A program made the translations under genes and the position numbers. This document shows positions 27,282-36,712 of a stretch of DNA of 64,000 nucleotides, one piece after another. The notes beneath the pieces were generated by a model. It was given only the letters and a program-made list of their open reading frames with translations. It made no database searches and was not told where the DNA came from. Source of the DNA: an uncultured Bacteroidales bacterium (GTDB lineage Bacteria; Bacteroidota; Bacteroidia; Bacteroidales; WCHB1-69); the NCBI GenBank assembly GCA_934699095.1, contig CAKUVI010000004.1:251171-315170 (forward strand), written 5' to 3'. Each line of letters starts with the position of its first letter. Position 1 is the first letter of the stretch.

Positions 27282-28514
27282 ATGGAAAGAATTTCAAAGA
27301 GAGTGCTTGATATGCCGGCTTCTGAAACATTGGCCATGACCGCATTGGCACGTGAATTAAAAGAGAAAGGTCAAGACGTTATCAGTTTGAGTATTGGAGA
27401 ACCAGATTTTAACACTCCAGACGAAGTGAAAGAATATGCAAAACAGGCTATAGACGATAACTTCACACATTATCCGCCAGTCCCTGGCTATGCTGATTTG
27501 TTGAAAGCCATCAGTAATAAGTTCAAAAGAGACAACAACCTTGATTACACCACGCAGCAGATAGTGGTGTCAACAGGCGGAAAGCAGGCCATCTATCAAA
27601 CTGTGATGGCTTTGGTAAATCCTGGTGACGAAGTTATAATCCCGACTCCTTACTGGGTTTCATACAGGGCAATAGCACAGATGGCAGAGGCAAAGGTCGT
27701 TTATATACCTGCAAAGATGGAGAACGACTTCAAGATTACAGCCGAGCAACTTAGAACAGCGATAACACCAAAAACCAAGTTGATGATGTTCAGCAGTCCT
27801 TCAAACCCGACAGGAATGATCTATTCGAAGGAAGAGTTGCGTGCGATTGCAGAAGTCGTGGCAGAACATCCTCAGATGATGATCATGTCTGACGAGATTT
27901 ATGAGCATATCAATTTTGTCGGCGGACATGAAAGCATAGCCCAGTTTGATTTCATCAAGGATCAGGTTGTTACTGTCAACGGTGTAGCCAAAGGTTTTGC
28001 CATGACAGGATGGCGCATAGGTTTTATAGGTGCTCCTGTTGAGGTTGCCAAAGCTTGCAACAAGTTGCAGGGTCAGATCACATCGGCAACGGGCTCTATA
28101 TCGCAGCGCGCTGCCCTCAAGGCTATGGAAATGGATCCTAAAACCTCTGAAGATATCATCAATATGCGCAATATCTTCAAAAAACGCCGCGATTTGGTCT
28201 ATGGATTGCTGAAGGAAATACCAGGCTTTGAGGTTAATTTACCCCAAGGTGCCTTCTATTTCTTCCCAAAAATCAGCTCTTTGTTCGGAAAGAATGTACC
28301 TGCAGACTCCCAATTTGCAAAGCAGTACAACAAAACAAAAATCGAGAACTCTACAGATTTAGCGTTCTATCTGCTGCTTGATGCAAGCGTTTCTACCGTT
28401 CAGGGCACTGCATTCGGTGATGACGACTGTATCCGTTTGTCTTATGCTACATCAGAAGACAACTTGAAGGAAGCTTGTCGCAGAATTAAAGAAGCTGTTG
28501 AAAAATTGAAATAA
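27282..28514 (+). CDS. PLP-dependent class I/II aminotransferase (aspartate aminotransferase-like)
   Basis: A 410-residue cytoplasmic enzyme counted from MERISKRV at 27282; a start at 27237 would place the promoter inside the gene. The class I fold is clear: SIGEPDFNTP near the N terminus, HYPPVPGYADLLKAI, STGGKQAIYQ, SSPSNPTGMIY, the aspartate of SDEIYEHI and Lys237 in NGVAKGFAMTGWRIGF, which should bind PLP. RLSYATSEDNL near the end carries the substrate-carboxylate arginine. This subfamily (AspC/PatA-like, branch Ib) commonly acts on aspartate. The exact substrate is inferred. It precedes aspS with about 70 bases between. Confidence 0.92.
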   Translation: MERISKRVLDMPASETLAMTALARELKEKGQDVISLSIGEPDFNTPDEVKEYAKQAIDDNFTHYPPVPGYADLLKAISNKFKRDNNLDYTTQQIVVSTGGKQAIYQTVMALVNPGDEVIIPTPYWVSYRAIAQMAEAKVVYIPAKMENDFKITAEQLRTAITPKTKLMMFSSPSNPTGMIYSKEELRAIAEVVAEHPQMMIMSDEIYEHINFVGGHESIAQFDFIKDQVVTVNGVAKGFAMTGWRIGFIGAPVEVAKACNKLQGQITSATGSISQRAALKAMEMDPKTSEDIINMRNIFKKRRDLVYGLLKEIPGFEVNLPQGAFYFFPKISSLFGKNVPADSQFAKQYNKTKIENSTDLAFYLLLDASVSTVQGTAFGDDDCIRLSYATSEDNLKEACRRIKEAVEKLK

Positions 28515-28584
28515 ATAGTTTTTTTAATCGTTATAGTAAATGTAATTTTACAGAATAAAGAATTGTAACACCATAACTAAGAAG

Positions 28585-30348
28585 ATGTTAAGAACTCATA
28601 CATGTGGCGAGCTGACGCTTGACAATATTCAGCAGACGGTAACACTGAGTGGCTGGATTCAGAAAATCCGTCATTTAGGAGGAATGATATTCATAGACTT
28701 GCGTGACCGTTATGGTATCACACAGTTGGCTTTCAATCACGAAGAACGCCCTGAACTTTGCGAGCAGGCCGAAAAGCTTGGCCGTGAATGGGTGATCCGC
28801 GTCACAGGTAAAGTGATTGAACGCTATAGCAAAAACAAGAATATCCCAACGGGCGACATTGAAATTGAGGTCCACGAGTTGGAGGTGCTCAACGAATCTG
28901 AGGTTCCGCCTTTTACCATTGAGGATGAATCTGACGGTGGTGACGAACTTCGCATGAAGTACCGCTACCTTGACATCCGCCGCAATCCGGTGAAAAACAA
29001 CCTCATCTTCCGCCATAAACTCGGTCTGGAGATCAGAAAATATCTCAGTGACCATGGGTTCCTTGAGATTGAGACTCCGTTCTTGGTGAACAGCACTCCA
29101 GAAGGCGCCCGCGACTTTTTGGTGCCATCACGAATGAACCCGGGTGAGTTCTATGCTCTTCCACAATCGCCGCAGACCCTCAAACAGCTGCTGATGATTG
29201 CCGGCTGCGACCGGTATTTCCAGATCGTGCGCTGCTTCAGAGATGAAGACCTGCGCGCCGACCGCCAACCTGAATTCACACAAATCGACTGCGAAATGTC
29301 GTTCATTGAACAGGACGACATCCTTAACCTCTTCGAAGGCCTCGTACACCATATCTTCAAGACATTCAAGAATATGGAGCTCGGAAAATTGGAGAGAATG
29401 ACATGGAACGATGCCATGAAGTATTATGGTTCAGACAAGCCTGACGCCCGTTTCGACATGCGTTTTGTTGAACTTAACGACCTTCTGCAGCACAAGGATT
29501 TCAAAGTCTTCAATGAAGCCGAACTGATTATCGGTATCAAGGCTGAGGGCTGCGGCGGATATTCACGCAAGCAAATCGACAATCTTACGGAGTTTGTGAA
29601 GAGCCCGCGTGTGGGTGCTGCTGGTATGGTTTACATTCTCTGCAACCAAGACGGATCTTTCAAGTCCTCTGTTGATAAATTTTACGACCAAGATGATCTG
29701 AAAAAGGTTGCGGAGCGTTGTAATGCCAAGGCCGGTGACATGATACTCATACTCTCAGGCAAGGCCATGAAGACGCGCAAACAGATGTGTGAGTTGCGCC
29801 TTGAGATGGGTAATCGTTTAGGTTTGAGAAAGGCTGGTGAATATAAGGCTATGTGGGTCGTTGACTTCCCGTTGTTGGAGTGGGACGAGGAGACCCAACG
29901 CTACTATGCTATGCACCATCCCTTCACAGCTCCCAAACCGGAGCATGAGGGCTGGCTCGAAGAACGTCCGGGAGAAGTGCTTGCCAATGCATACGATCTC
30001 GTTATCAACGGTTCGGAAATTGGCGGCGGCTCCATCCGTATCCATCGCCCAGAACTGCAAAAACGTATGTTCAAGGCACTGAATTTCACTGAAGAACAGG
30101 CTCAAAGCCAGTTCGGATTCCTTATCAACGCCTTCAAATATGGAGCTCCTCCTCATGGTGGCATCGCCTTCGGCTTCGACCGCCTCTGTGCTGTGTTGAG
30201 CGACAGCGACAGTATCCGCGACTTTATAGCATTCCCGAAAAACAACGCAGGCCGCGACACTATGCTCCCTGCCCCGACTCCTATTGACGAAAAACAGCTT
30301 GAAGAACTCAATATTAAACTCGATTTAAAAAACAATAATGGAAAATAA
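28585..30348 (+). CDS. aspS: Aspartyl-tRNA synthetase
   Basis: A 587-residue class II synthetase. The N-terminal OB-fold anticodon-binding domain holds VTLSGWIQKIRHLGGMIFIDL. The class II motif 2 reads FRDEDLRADRQPEFTQID and motif 3 GIAFGFDRLCAVL. A GAD-type insertion (about 290-400), including AEGCGGYSRKQ, marks the bacterial rather than the archaeal form. It charges tRNA-Asp in the cytoplasm. The 3' end overlaps the Wzz-like gene by 11 bases. No TAnnTTTG box was obvious in the 70 bases upstream. Confidence 0.97.
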   Translation: MLRTHTCGELTLDNIQQTVTLSGWIQKIRHLGGMIFIDLRDRYGITQLAFNHEERPELCEQAEKLGREWVIRVTGKVIERYSKNKNIPTGDIEIEVHELEVLNESEVPPFTIEDESDGGDELRMKYRYLDIRRNPVKNNLIFRHKLGLEIRKYLSDHGFLEIETPFLVNSTPEGARDFLVPSRMNPGEFYALPQSPQTLKQLLMIAGCDRYFQIVRCFRDEDLRADRQPEFTQIDCEMSFIEQDDILNLFEGLVHHIFKTFKNMELGKLERMTWNDAMKYYGSDKPDARFDMRFVELNDLLQHKDFKVFNEAELIIGIKAEGCGGYSRKQIDNLTEFVKSPRVGAAGMVYILCNQDGSFKSSVDKFYDQDDLKKVAERCNAKAGDMILILSGKAMKTRKQMCELRLEMGNRLGLRKAGEYKAMWVVDFPLLEWDEETQRYYAMHHPFTAPKPEHEGWLEERPGEVLANAYDLVINGSEIGGGSIRIHRPELQKRMFKALNFTEEQAQSQFGFLINAFKYGAPPHGGIAFGFDRLCAVLSDSDSIRDFIAFPKNNAGRDTMLPAPTPIDEKQLEELNIKLDLKNNNGK

Positions 30349-31375
30349 TAACAAATACAACGCTTTCAGTCTCCTTGAGTTCATCTGGAAGTGGCGCAAA
30401 TGGTTCCTGATCATTTGCGCCGCCACCTTCGTGGTGTCGGCTGGTTGCTCAATGTTGGTGAGACCACGCTTCAAATCCACGGCGGTAATATACGCACCGC
30501 GCACAAGCTCCGTGGCCAAAATCCTTCTTAATGAACAAAACTACAACGAACGCCTCGATATGCGCGCCCTCGCCACCGTTGACGAGACAGAACAGATGAT
30601 GGCCTTCCTGAACTCCGTGGCTATCAAGGATTCTCTGATAAAAAAATACGATTTGGCTAAATATTACGATATTGACCTTTCCAAAAAAGGCGGCCAAACC
30701 AAGTTGTATAAAACTATTACTAATAATTTCGTTGTAAAACGTACAGATTTGGGCTCTATCTCTGTTTCCGTTGTGGATTGGGACCCTCAAATGGCATATA
30801 ATATGACTGTTGATGTGGTGGGTTGGCTCGACTCGGTTAAGAACAATGTCGAGAAAGAACGCCTCATGGCTTCGTATCAAGACCTTGTAAGACAGCTGGA
30901 TTCCATAGACAAAGAGGTGGCCCGCGTTGATGATACCATCTCTGAAATAATGAAACACGGTGTTTTCAATGTCGAAAACCAATCTGAAAGATATACACAA
31001 CAGTATGCGATCGCTGTTGCACAAGGCAATAATGCCGCAATGAACCGCATTCGCAGCGAAATGGACACCCTGGCAAAATATGGCCCTAAACTTACCGAAC
31101 TCCTTGAAACTGAATATAACTTCAGCCAGTATCATGCACTTGTGAAACAGAAAATGCTTGATGCTCAATTGGATATGCAAACATCAGTACCCGTGAAGTT
31201 CGTTATTGACCAACCTTTCAAGGCTGATAAAAAGTTCTATCCAAAAAGATCAGTTATTGTTTTAGTGTCCACCGTATGCGCTTTCTTTTTAACATTGATT
31301 GTGCTCCTATTTGTTGAAAAAATTGACAAGAGAACCCCTGAAACATCTTCAAAGTCTTCTGAAGAGTTGCAGTAA
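30338..31375 (+). CDS. Wzz/chain-length-determinant-like polysaccharide protein
   Basis: A 345-residue inner-membrane protein of the Wzz/GumC type without a kinase domain. One membrane helix lies near the N terminus (WFLIICAATFVVSAGCSML, about 20-40) and one near the C terminus (VIVLVSTVCAFFLTLIVLLF, about 310-330). Between them is a helix-rich periplasmic domain with RFKSTAVIYAPR, as in the family. These proteins set the length of O-antigen or capsule chains. The start overlaps the aspS end, and the polymerase/ligase-like gene overlaps the 3' end, so it heads a small polysaccharide pair. Glycosyltransferase genes are not adjacent on this strand. Confidence 0.85.
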   Translation: MENNNKYNAFSLLEFIWKWRKWFLIICAATFVVSAGCSMLVRPRFKSTAVIYAPRTSSVAKILLNEQNYNERLDMRALATVDETEQMMAFLNSVAIKDSLIKKYDLAKYYDIDLSKKGGQTKLYKTITNNFVVKRTDLGSISVSVVDWDPQMAYNMTVDVVGWLDSVKNNVEKERLMASYQDLVRQLDSIDKEVARVDDTISEIMKHGVFNVENQSERYTQQYAIAVAQGNNAAMNRIRSEMDTLAKYGPKLTELLETEYNFSQYHALVKQKMLDAQLDMQTSVPVKFVIDQPFKADKKFYPKRSVIVLVSTVCAFFLTLIVLLFVEKIDKRTPETSSKSSEELQ

Positions 31376-32792
31376 ACGGCAGATTATTGCCGTAGTTGTT
31401 GCAATAGCACTTATCTTGCTTAACGGTTTTGCAATTGTAAGGGAGATAAGTTTTTTGCCTATTGTGACTGCTGCAATAGTTGGTGGTTATATTGTGTTGT
31501 TTCACACCGATATTGCAGTTTATCTCACTGCTTTGTCAACCCCCTTCTCTGTAATTCTCAGTATCAAAGATGTCAACTTGGGCTTGTCACTCCCATCCGA
31601 AGCGCTGATGATATCCCTCACGGTGCTGTTTTTCTTCAGAATTCTTTACGATTTAAGGATAAAAAGGGACTTTTTATCGCATCCCGTCTCCATAGCGATT
31701 ATGGTTTACCTTGCTTGGATGCTCATAACTTGCATCACAAGTGTGCAACCAGTCGTGTCTTTGAAGTTTTTTGCTTCCAAAATATGGTTTACCACGGCCT
31801 GTTACTGGATGTTTATGCAATTGGCCGAAGACGGATGGCAGAAAATAGTTGCCTACTTCGATTGCTATGCCGTGGGATTGGCAATTGTTGTGCTGATAAC
31901 AACCTACAAGCACGCTCTCAGCGGCTTTGATGAACATTATGCCCATTGGGTTATGTCGCCTTTTTACAACGATCACACCGCTTACGGTGCCGCCCTGGGC
32001 TTCATGATACCTATTACCGTTGGCTTTGTCTTCTTGAAGGATTTAAAATTGTGGCTGAAGATCCTAAACGCTGTAATCTCCGTCATTCTTCTCGGTGGCT
32101 TCTATCTCTCTTTCAGCCGTGCTGCCTGGATTAGTCTTGTGGTTCCTGTAGGTGTGTTAATTATTCTTAAATTGAGGATAAAGTTGTCGTGGCTGATCGG
32201 TGCCGGACTGATAATAGGAGCCTCTTTGTTCTACTATGCCGACGACATACTGTACAAAATGAGCCGTAACAGCCAGGATTCATCCGGAAACTTGGTTGAG
32301 CATATCCAGTCTATGTCAAACATCAGCACCGACGCTTCCAATATGGAGAGAATAAACAGGTGGACTGCGGCTTTCGGCATGATTCGGGAGAAACCTTTGT
32401 TTGGCTGGGGACCAGGTACCTATCAATTTGAGTATGCCCCATATCAGCAAGCTCGCTACCAAACGATTATATCCACTGATTTCGGTGATGGCGGAAACGC
32501 TCATAGTGAATATATAGGGCCTTGGGCCGAGACCGGTTTCTTAGGAATGCTGACTGTGATAGGACTTATGGTTGTTGTGCTTTTTTACGGCATTAAAACC
32601 TATCTCTATTCTCCTGACAAAAATCTGAAATTGCTCTCCTTGATAATGACATTAGCCTTGATAACGTATTATATTCATGGTGTTTTTAACAATTTTTTAG
32701 ACACTGACAAGTTGTCGCTATTGTTCTGGAGCGCTATGGCGGTTATTGTGGTCTGCAACACTAAAATGCAAAACTTGAAGTCAGGTTTTTAA
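31323..32792 (+). CDS. O-antigen polymerase/ligase family membrane protein
   Basis: A polytopic protein of about 490 residues with 10 or more membrane helices and the O-antigen ligase / Wzy_C signature region. The large periplasmic loop holds RINRWTAAFGMIREKPLFGWGPG and later HSEYIGPWAETGFLG, a pattern typical of the family (W..A..M....P..G.G.G..., then H..Y......G..G). No ATG occurs before TM1; in-frame TTG codons lie at 31299, 31311, 31314 and 31323. I chose 31323, which leaves about 20 residues before the first helix. It overlaps the Wzz-like gene by about 50 bases. It joins or polymerises surface glycan units at the outer face of the inner membrane. Confidence 0.82.
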   Translation: MTREPLKHLQSLLKSCSKRQIIAVVVAIALILLNGFAIVREISFLPIVTAAIVGGYIVLFHTDIAVYLTALSTPFSVILSIKDVNLGLSLPSEALMISLTVLFFFRILYDLRIKRDFLSHPVSIAIMVYLAWMLITCITSVQPVVSLKFFASKIWFTTACYWMFMQLAEDGWQKIVAYFDCYAVGLAIVVLITTYKHALSGFDEHYAHWVMSPFYNDHTAYGAALGFMIPITVGFVFLKDLKLWLKILNAVISVILLGGFYLSFSRAAWISLVVPVGVLIILKLRIKLSWLIGAGLIIGASLFYYADDILYKMSRNSQDSSGNLVEHIQSMSNISTDASNMERINRWTAAFGMIREKPLFGWGPGTYQFEYAPYQQARYQTIISTDFGDGGNAHSEYIGPWAETGFLGMLTVIGLMVVVLFYGIKTYLYSPDKNLKLLSLIMTLALITYYIHGVFNNFLDTDKLSLLFWSAMAVIVVCNTKMQNLKSGF

Positions 32793-32803
32793 ATTATAAA
32801 GTG

Positions 32804-32811
32804 TACCTTTG
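32804..32811 (+). promoter_or_regulatory. -7 box for the beta-helix gene
   Basis: TACCTTTG, 24 bases before the ATG at 32835. Confidence 0.55.
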
Positions 32812-32834
32812 CGCTTTATAATTTTGGAAATGTG

Positions 32835-34568
32835 ATGAAGAAGTATTTGTTTTTAATTTTTGCATTAGTTGTTGTAAATCAGTGCTTTGCACAATGGATT
32901 TCTGAAGGGAATAACCGACTTTACACATTGTCGATGTTGGCTGAATCAGCTCCAGATGCAGTCTCTGCCGGCAATGATGGGTCCTATACAATCAGTCAGG
33001 ATATAACAATTTCCCAAACTGACACACTGTTGCTTGAGAATTCAGCATCTTCCATCCAAGTCAATCCTTCAATAAAGATTCTCGTCAATGGAACACTTCA
33101 AACCGAGAACAGAAACACCACTTTGAACATTATCGGTGATTCACAACCAGACAACCACTTTTCTGTTACATTTGATAGCGCCTCTGCAAATGTCATTGAA
33201 AATGTAAAAATAAGTGAGTGCTATCGTATTTTAATGATTAACAGTGATGTAATAATTAAGAAATGTGAATTTCTGAACTTCTCGAACCATGTTATCAGTT
33301 ATATGAACTGCAATCCCCTAATCCAAGATTGCTTTTTTCATGATAATGCGGCTTGCGCTATACAGTCTGCGGTAAACACCGACGGATGCCCGAAAATCAT
33401 CAACAATCGTTTTTTCAACAATGTGACATCCAACAGCAACAATCCGCAGATTAACATCGGTCCCGGAACTTCCGACACCATTGTTATTTCCGGAAACCTT
33501 ATCGAAGGCCTAAACAGCGACAAGTCTGGTGGTATTGGGATTGCAAATCTCTATAATCCTAGTGTCACTAATATCATCCTGAAGGACAATATAATCAAAA
33601 ACAACCGCTACGGATACACTCAAAATGGTTATAGAATATCTTCTCAAATCATTAATAATCAAATAATTGACAATTATTTAGAGACTATTCCGAACAATGG
33701 TGGCAGCGGAATAAGCATATATGGTTATGATCAATCAAATGCGGCAAAGCTGCGTAATAATTTGATAACCGGAAATTTGTGGGGTGTCACAGCTATATAT
33801 TATAACGACATAGACATGGGTACTGAAGATGATTTCGGATACAATGTAATCTATGACAATTGGAACAGCGGGAAAGAGTATGAACTCTTCAATAATTCAA
33901 ACTCAGATATTTCGGCTGTTGGTAACTATTGGGGACATGATAATGCCGATCATGTGGAAAATGTGATATATCACAAGACAGATTCTGCAATATATGGCAT
34001 GGTCAATTACTTGCCAATCTATGTTATAGAACCTTCAATTACAAGTTTTTCGCTTTTGAAGGAGGATAATCCATGTTTGGAGTCTGATGTTTTTGGCTCT
34101 TTTTCTGCTGAAAACGACACAATCTTTTTGCATATTGTGGAATTATCATCTTCAGCCATAACGAATCTGAAACCAAGAATTACAGTGCCTTATGGAGTGA
34201 TGACCGATCCGGATGGAGCAGAAAGCATCAATTTTGAGACCCCCTTTGTTATAACAGCTTCCACACCTCATCAGACAACCAAGGGGTATGTGGTGGTGGC
34301 TGATTTCGCATTGTCTGTGAACAATCACGAGGAGAGTGGGTTCAACATATTTCCTAATCCTATCGTTTCCAACAGTTTCATGGTAGAAAGTTCGAAGATA
34401 AAGGATTATGTTTGGACAATATATTCAATGGATGGAAAAACAGAGCTCAGTGGGGTTGTTAAGCCAGGAAGCAACAATATTGATGTTGCGAAAATATCTT
34501 CAGGAGTTTATATTTTGGAGATAAAGGATGGAAAAGAGAGTTACACCAATAAAATAATCATCAAATAA
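32835..34568 (+). CDS. Secreted right-handed beta-helix protein with T9SS sorting domain
   Basis: A 577-residue T9SS cargo protein. Residues 1-20 form a signal peptide ending CFAQ. Residues of about 90-370 show the repeated short strands and Asn ladders of a parallel beta-helix (for example IINNQIIDNYLE, LRNNLITGN), followed by VGNYWGHDNADHV, a frequent element of the NosD/right-handed beta-helix families. The last ~75 residues form a type A sorting domain: FNIFPNPIVSN, VWTIYSMDGK, SSGVYILEI, TNKIIIK. Proteins with this fold often bind or cut polysaccharides, but no catalytic residues could be identified. It precedes the GH3 gene by 9 bases, suggesting joint glycan processing at the surface. 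Confidence 0.85.
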   Translation: MKKYLFLIFALVVVNQCFAQWISEGNNRLYTLSMLAESAPDAVSAGNDGSYTISQDITISQTDTLLLENSASSIQVNPSIKILVNGTLQTENRNTTLNIIGDSQPDNHFSVTFDSASANVIENVKISECYRILMINSDVIIKKCEFLNFSNHVISYMNCNPLIQDCFFHDNAACAIQSAVNTDGCPKIINNRFFNNVTSNSNNPQINIGPGTSDTIVISGNLIEGLNSDKSGGIGIANLYNPSVTNIILKDNIIKNNRYGYTQNGYRISSQIINNQIIDNYLETIPNNGGSGISIYGYDQSNAAKLRNNLITGNLWGVTAIYYNDIDMGTEDDFGYNVIYDNWNSGKEYELFNNSNSDISAVGNYWGHDNADHVENVIYHKTDSAIYGMVNYLPIYVIEPSITSFSLLKEDNPCLESDVFGSFSAENDTIFLHIVELSSSAITNLKPRITVPYGVMTDPDGAESINFETPFVITASTPHQTTKGYVVVADFALSVNNHEESGFNIFPNPIVSNSFMVESSKIKDYVWTIYSMDGKTELSGVVKPGSNNIDVAKISSGVYILEIKDGKESYTNKIIIK

Positions 34569-34577
34569 TTCAAGAAA

Positions 34578-36704
34578 ATGAGGCGACATCTGACACTATT
34601 TTTTCTTTTGTTTACTATTATTTGCGCATCAGCCCAGAAAGATTTCAGGGATGTTACATTGCCTATAGACGAGCGTGTTGAGATATTGTTGCAGCAGCTC
34701 ACATTGGATGAGAAGTTGGGCTTTTTGGAGCACAGCAACCAAGCTGTTGAGCGCCTCGGGATTCCTGCTTACAGCTGGTGGAATGAGGCCTTGCACGGTG
34801 TTGCGCGCAACGGATTCGCCACAGTTTACCCGATGCCTATAGCATTGGCGGCAACTTTTGACGAGGATGCAGTTCAGGATATGTTCCAATTAGTGGGTTA
34901 TGAAGCCCGCATGAAGTATTATGAATCACAGAGCAAAGGCCAATATGGTGACAACACGGGCCTGACCTTTTTTGCACCCAACATCAATATTTTCAGGGAT
35001 CCGCGTTGGGGCAGGGGAATGGAGACTTTCGGCGAAGACCCTTACCTCACCGCGCGTATGGGCGCAGCGGTTGTAAACGGACTGCAGGAAAAGCTGAACG
35101 GCAGATACAAGACTTTGGCGTGTATCAAGCATTTTGCCGTTCACAGCGGCCCAGAAGCCGACCGTCACTCTTTCGATGCCTCCGTCAGTGGCCGTGCATT
35201 TCACACTACTTATCTTCCGGCTTTCAAATATATTGTCAACAATACTGATGTCAGTATGGTGATGTGCGGTTATAACCGTCTTAACGGTGTGCCTTGCTGC
35301 ACCAATGACAACCTGTTAGTGAATATTTTGCAGAATCAGTGGGGTTATGACGGCCTGTTTGTTACAGATTGTTGGGCTCTCAACGACTGTTGGGAGCGCG
35401 ACACGGTGATACCGCGCCATGAAACTCACGAGACTGCTGCTGACGCCGCCGCCGCTGCCTTCGGCTCCGTGATTGATTTGGAGTGCGGAAGCGGCTTGAA
35501 CGCCCTTAAAGAGGCTGTTGAACAAAATCTCATCGGCATCGAACATATCGACCAACATGTCTTCAAGGTGCTCAAAGCCCGATTTCTGTTAGGCATGTTC
35601 GACCCAATCCAGCCATTCAACAAAAAAGTTGATTCTGCGCTGTTTGAGAATAAAGCTTTGGAAATGGCCCGAAAAAGCATAGTTCTTCTGAAAAACAACG
35701 GGATATTGCCAGTAGATGTTAAAAATTATAAAAGAATTGCCATCCTTGGACCTAATGCGGCCGATTCTGTTATGCTTTGCGGCAATTATAACGGCACACC
35801 GAGAAATGCTGTCACAATCTACGAAGGCATCACACAATATATACAGTCTCTTCCCAAAAAAGAAAGACCAGCCATATACTTTGACACAACATGTCACCAT
35901 GCAGATGTGAAATATCGCCTGCCACGAGATTTCGACAAGAATATTGCAAAATGCGACCTTATTATTTTTGTGGGCGGACTTTCTCCTGAGTTGGAAGGCG
36001 AGCAACTCGATGTTGAGATTGACGGATTTCATGGTGGAGACAGAACGAGTATTGAACTGCCGCGTATCCAAGAGGGTATGCTGATGAAGCTTAAGAGCAC
36101 CGGTAAACCGGTAGTGTTTGTGTTGTGCTCTGGCGGCGCCGTTGCCTTGGATTGGGAAAATGACAAGTTAGATGCTGTCATGGAAGCATGGTATGGCGGA
36201 CAGGCCACAGGAACGGCCGTTGCAGATGTGATTTTCGGCAAAGTGAATCCAAGCGGCAAATTGCCGGTAACTTTTTATAGCTCAAGTAATTATCTTCCTC
36301 CTTTTGAAAGCTACGAGATGGAACATCGCACTTATCGTTTTATGACAGAAAAACCGCTTTATCCTTTTGGATACGGTTTGAGCTATACAAATTTTGAATA
36401 CTCAGACGCAAAATTTGAGCCTAAATCACAGATATTTCGCATGAAAGTTAAAAACGTTGGAGAATTTGATGGCGAAGATGTGGTTCAAGTTTATATCACT
36501 AACAAAAGCGACAAAAAGAGCCCTGTGAAGACTCTTGTAGGCTTCAAAAGGGTGAAGTTGGCCAAGGGCGAATCAAAAATTGTGAATTTCAGGATTGACG
36601 ACCAATTCTTTGAGACATTCAGTGATGAATACCAACGCTTCGACAGGATACCCGCCACTTTTGAAATTTCGTTTGGTTCCAAGAAAATAGAGGTGACAAT
36701 GTAG
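34578..36704 (+). CDS. Glycoside hydrolase family 3 (beta-glucosidase/beta-xylosidase-like), secreted
   Basis: A 708-residue enzyme with a signal peptide (1-19, ending CASAQ). The GH3 N-terminal barrel carries WWNEALHGVARNG, FAPNINIFRDPRWGRGMETFGEDP and IKHFAVHSGPE. The nucleophile Asp264 lies in LFVTDCWA. A C-terminal alpha/beta sandwich follows, then a fibronectin III-like domain (VKNVGEFDGEDVVQVYI). The WWNEALHG and RGMETFGEDP motifs resemble the xylosidase/arabinosidase branch, so beta-xylosidase is the favoured activity by inference. There is no T9SS sorting domain, so it is probably periplasmic. It follows the beta-helix gene by 9 bases; its stop is 8 bases from the convergent glycosyltransferase stop. 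Confidence 0.9.
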   Translation: MRRHLTLFFLLFTIICASAQKDFRDVTLPIDERVEILLQQLTLDEKLGFLEHSNQAVERLGIPAYSWWNEALHGVARNGFATVYPMPIALAATFDEDAVQDMFQLVGYEARMKYYESQSKGQYGDNTGLTFFAPNINIFRDPRWGRGMETFGEDPYLTARMGAAVVNGLQEKLNGRYKTLACIKHFAVHSGPEADRHSFDASVSGRAFHTTYLPAFKYIVNNTDVSMVMCGYNRLNGVPCCTNDNLLVNILQNQWGYDGLFVTDCWALNDCWERDTVIPRHETHETAADAAAAAFGSVIDLECGSGLNALKEAVEQNLIGIEHIDQHVFKVLKARFLLGMFDPIQPFNKKVDSALFENKALEMARKSIVLLKNNGILPVDVKNYKRIAILGPNAADSVMLCGNYNGTPRNAVTIYEGITQYIQSLPKKERPAIYFDTTCHHADVKYRLPRDFDKNIAKCDLIIFVGGLSPELEGEQLDVEIDGFHGGDRTSIELPRIQEGMLMKLKSTGKPVVFVLCSGGAVALDWENDKLDAVMEAWYGGQATGTAVADVIFGKVNPSGKLPVTFYSSSNYLPPFESYEMEHRTYRFMTEKPLYPFGYGLSYTNFEYSDAKFEPKSQIFRMKVKNVGEFDGEDVVQVYITNKSDKKSPVKTLVGFKRVKLAKGESKIVNFRIDDQFFETFSDEYQRFDRIPATFEISFGSKKIEVTM

Positions 36705-36712
36705 GCAGGATT

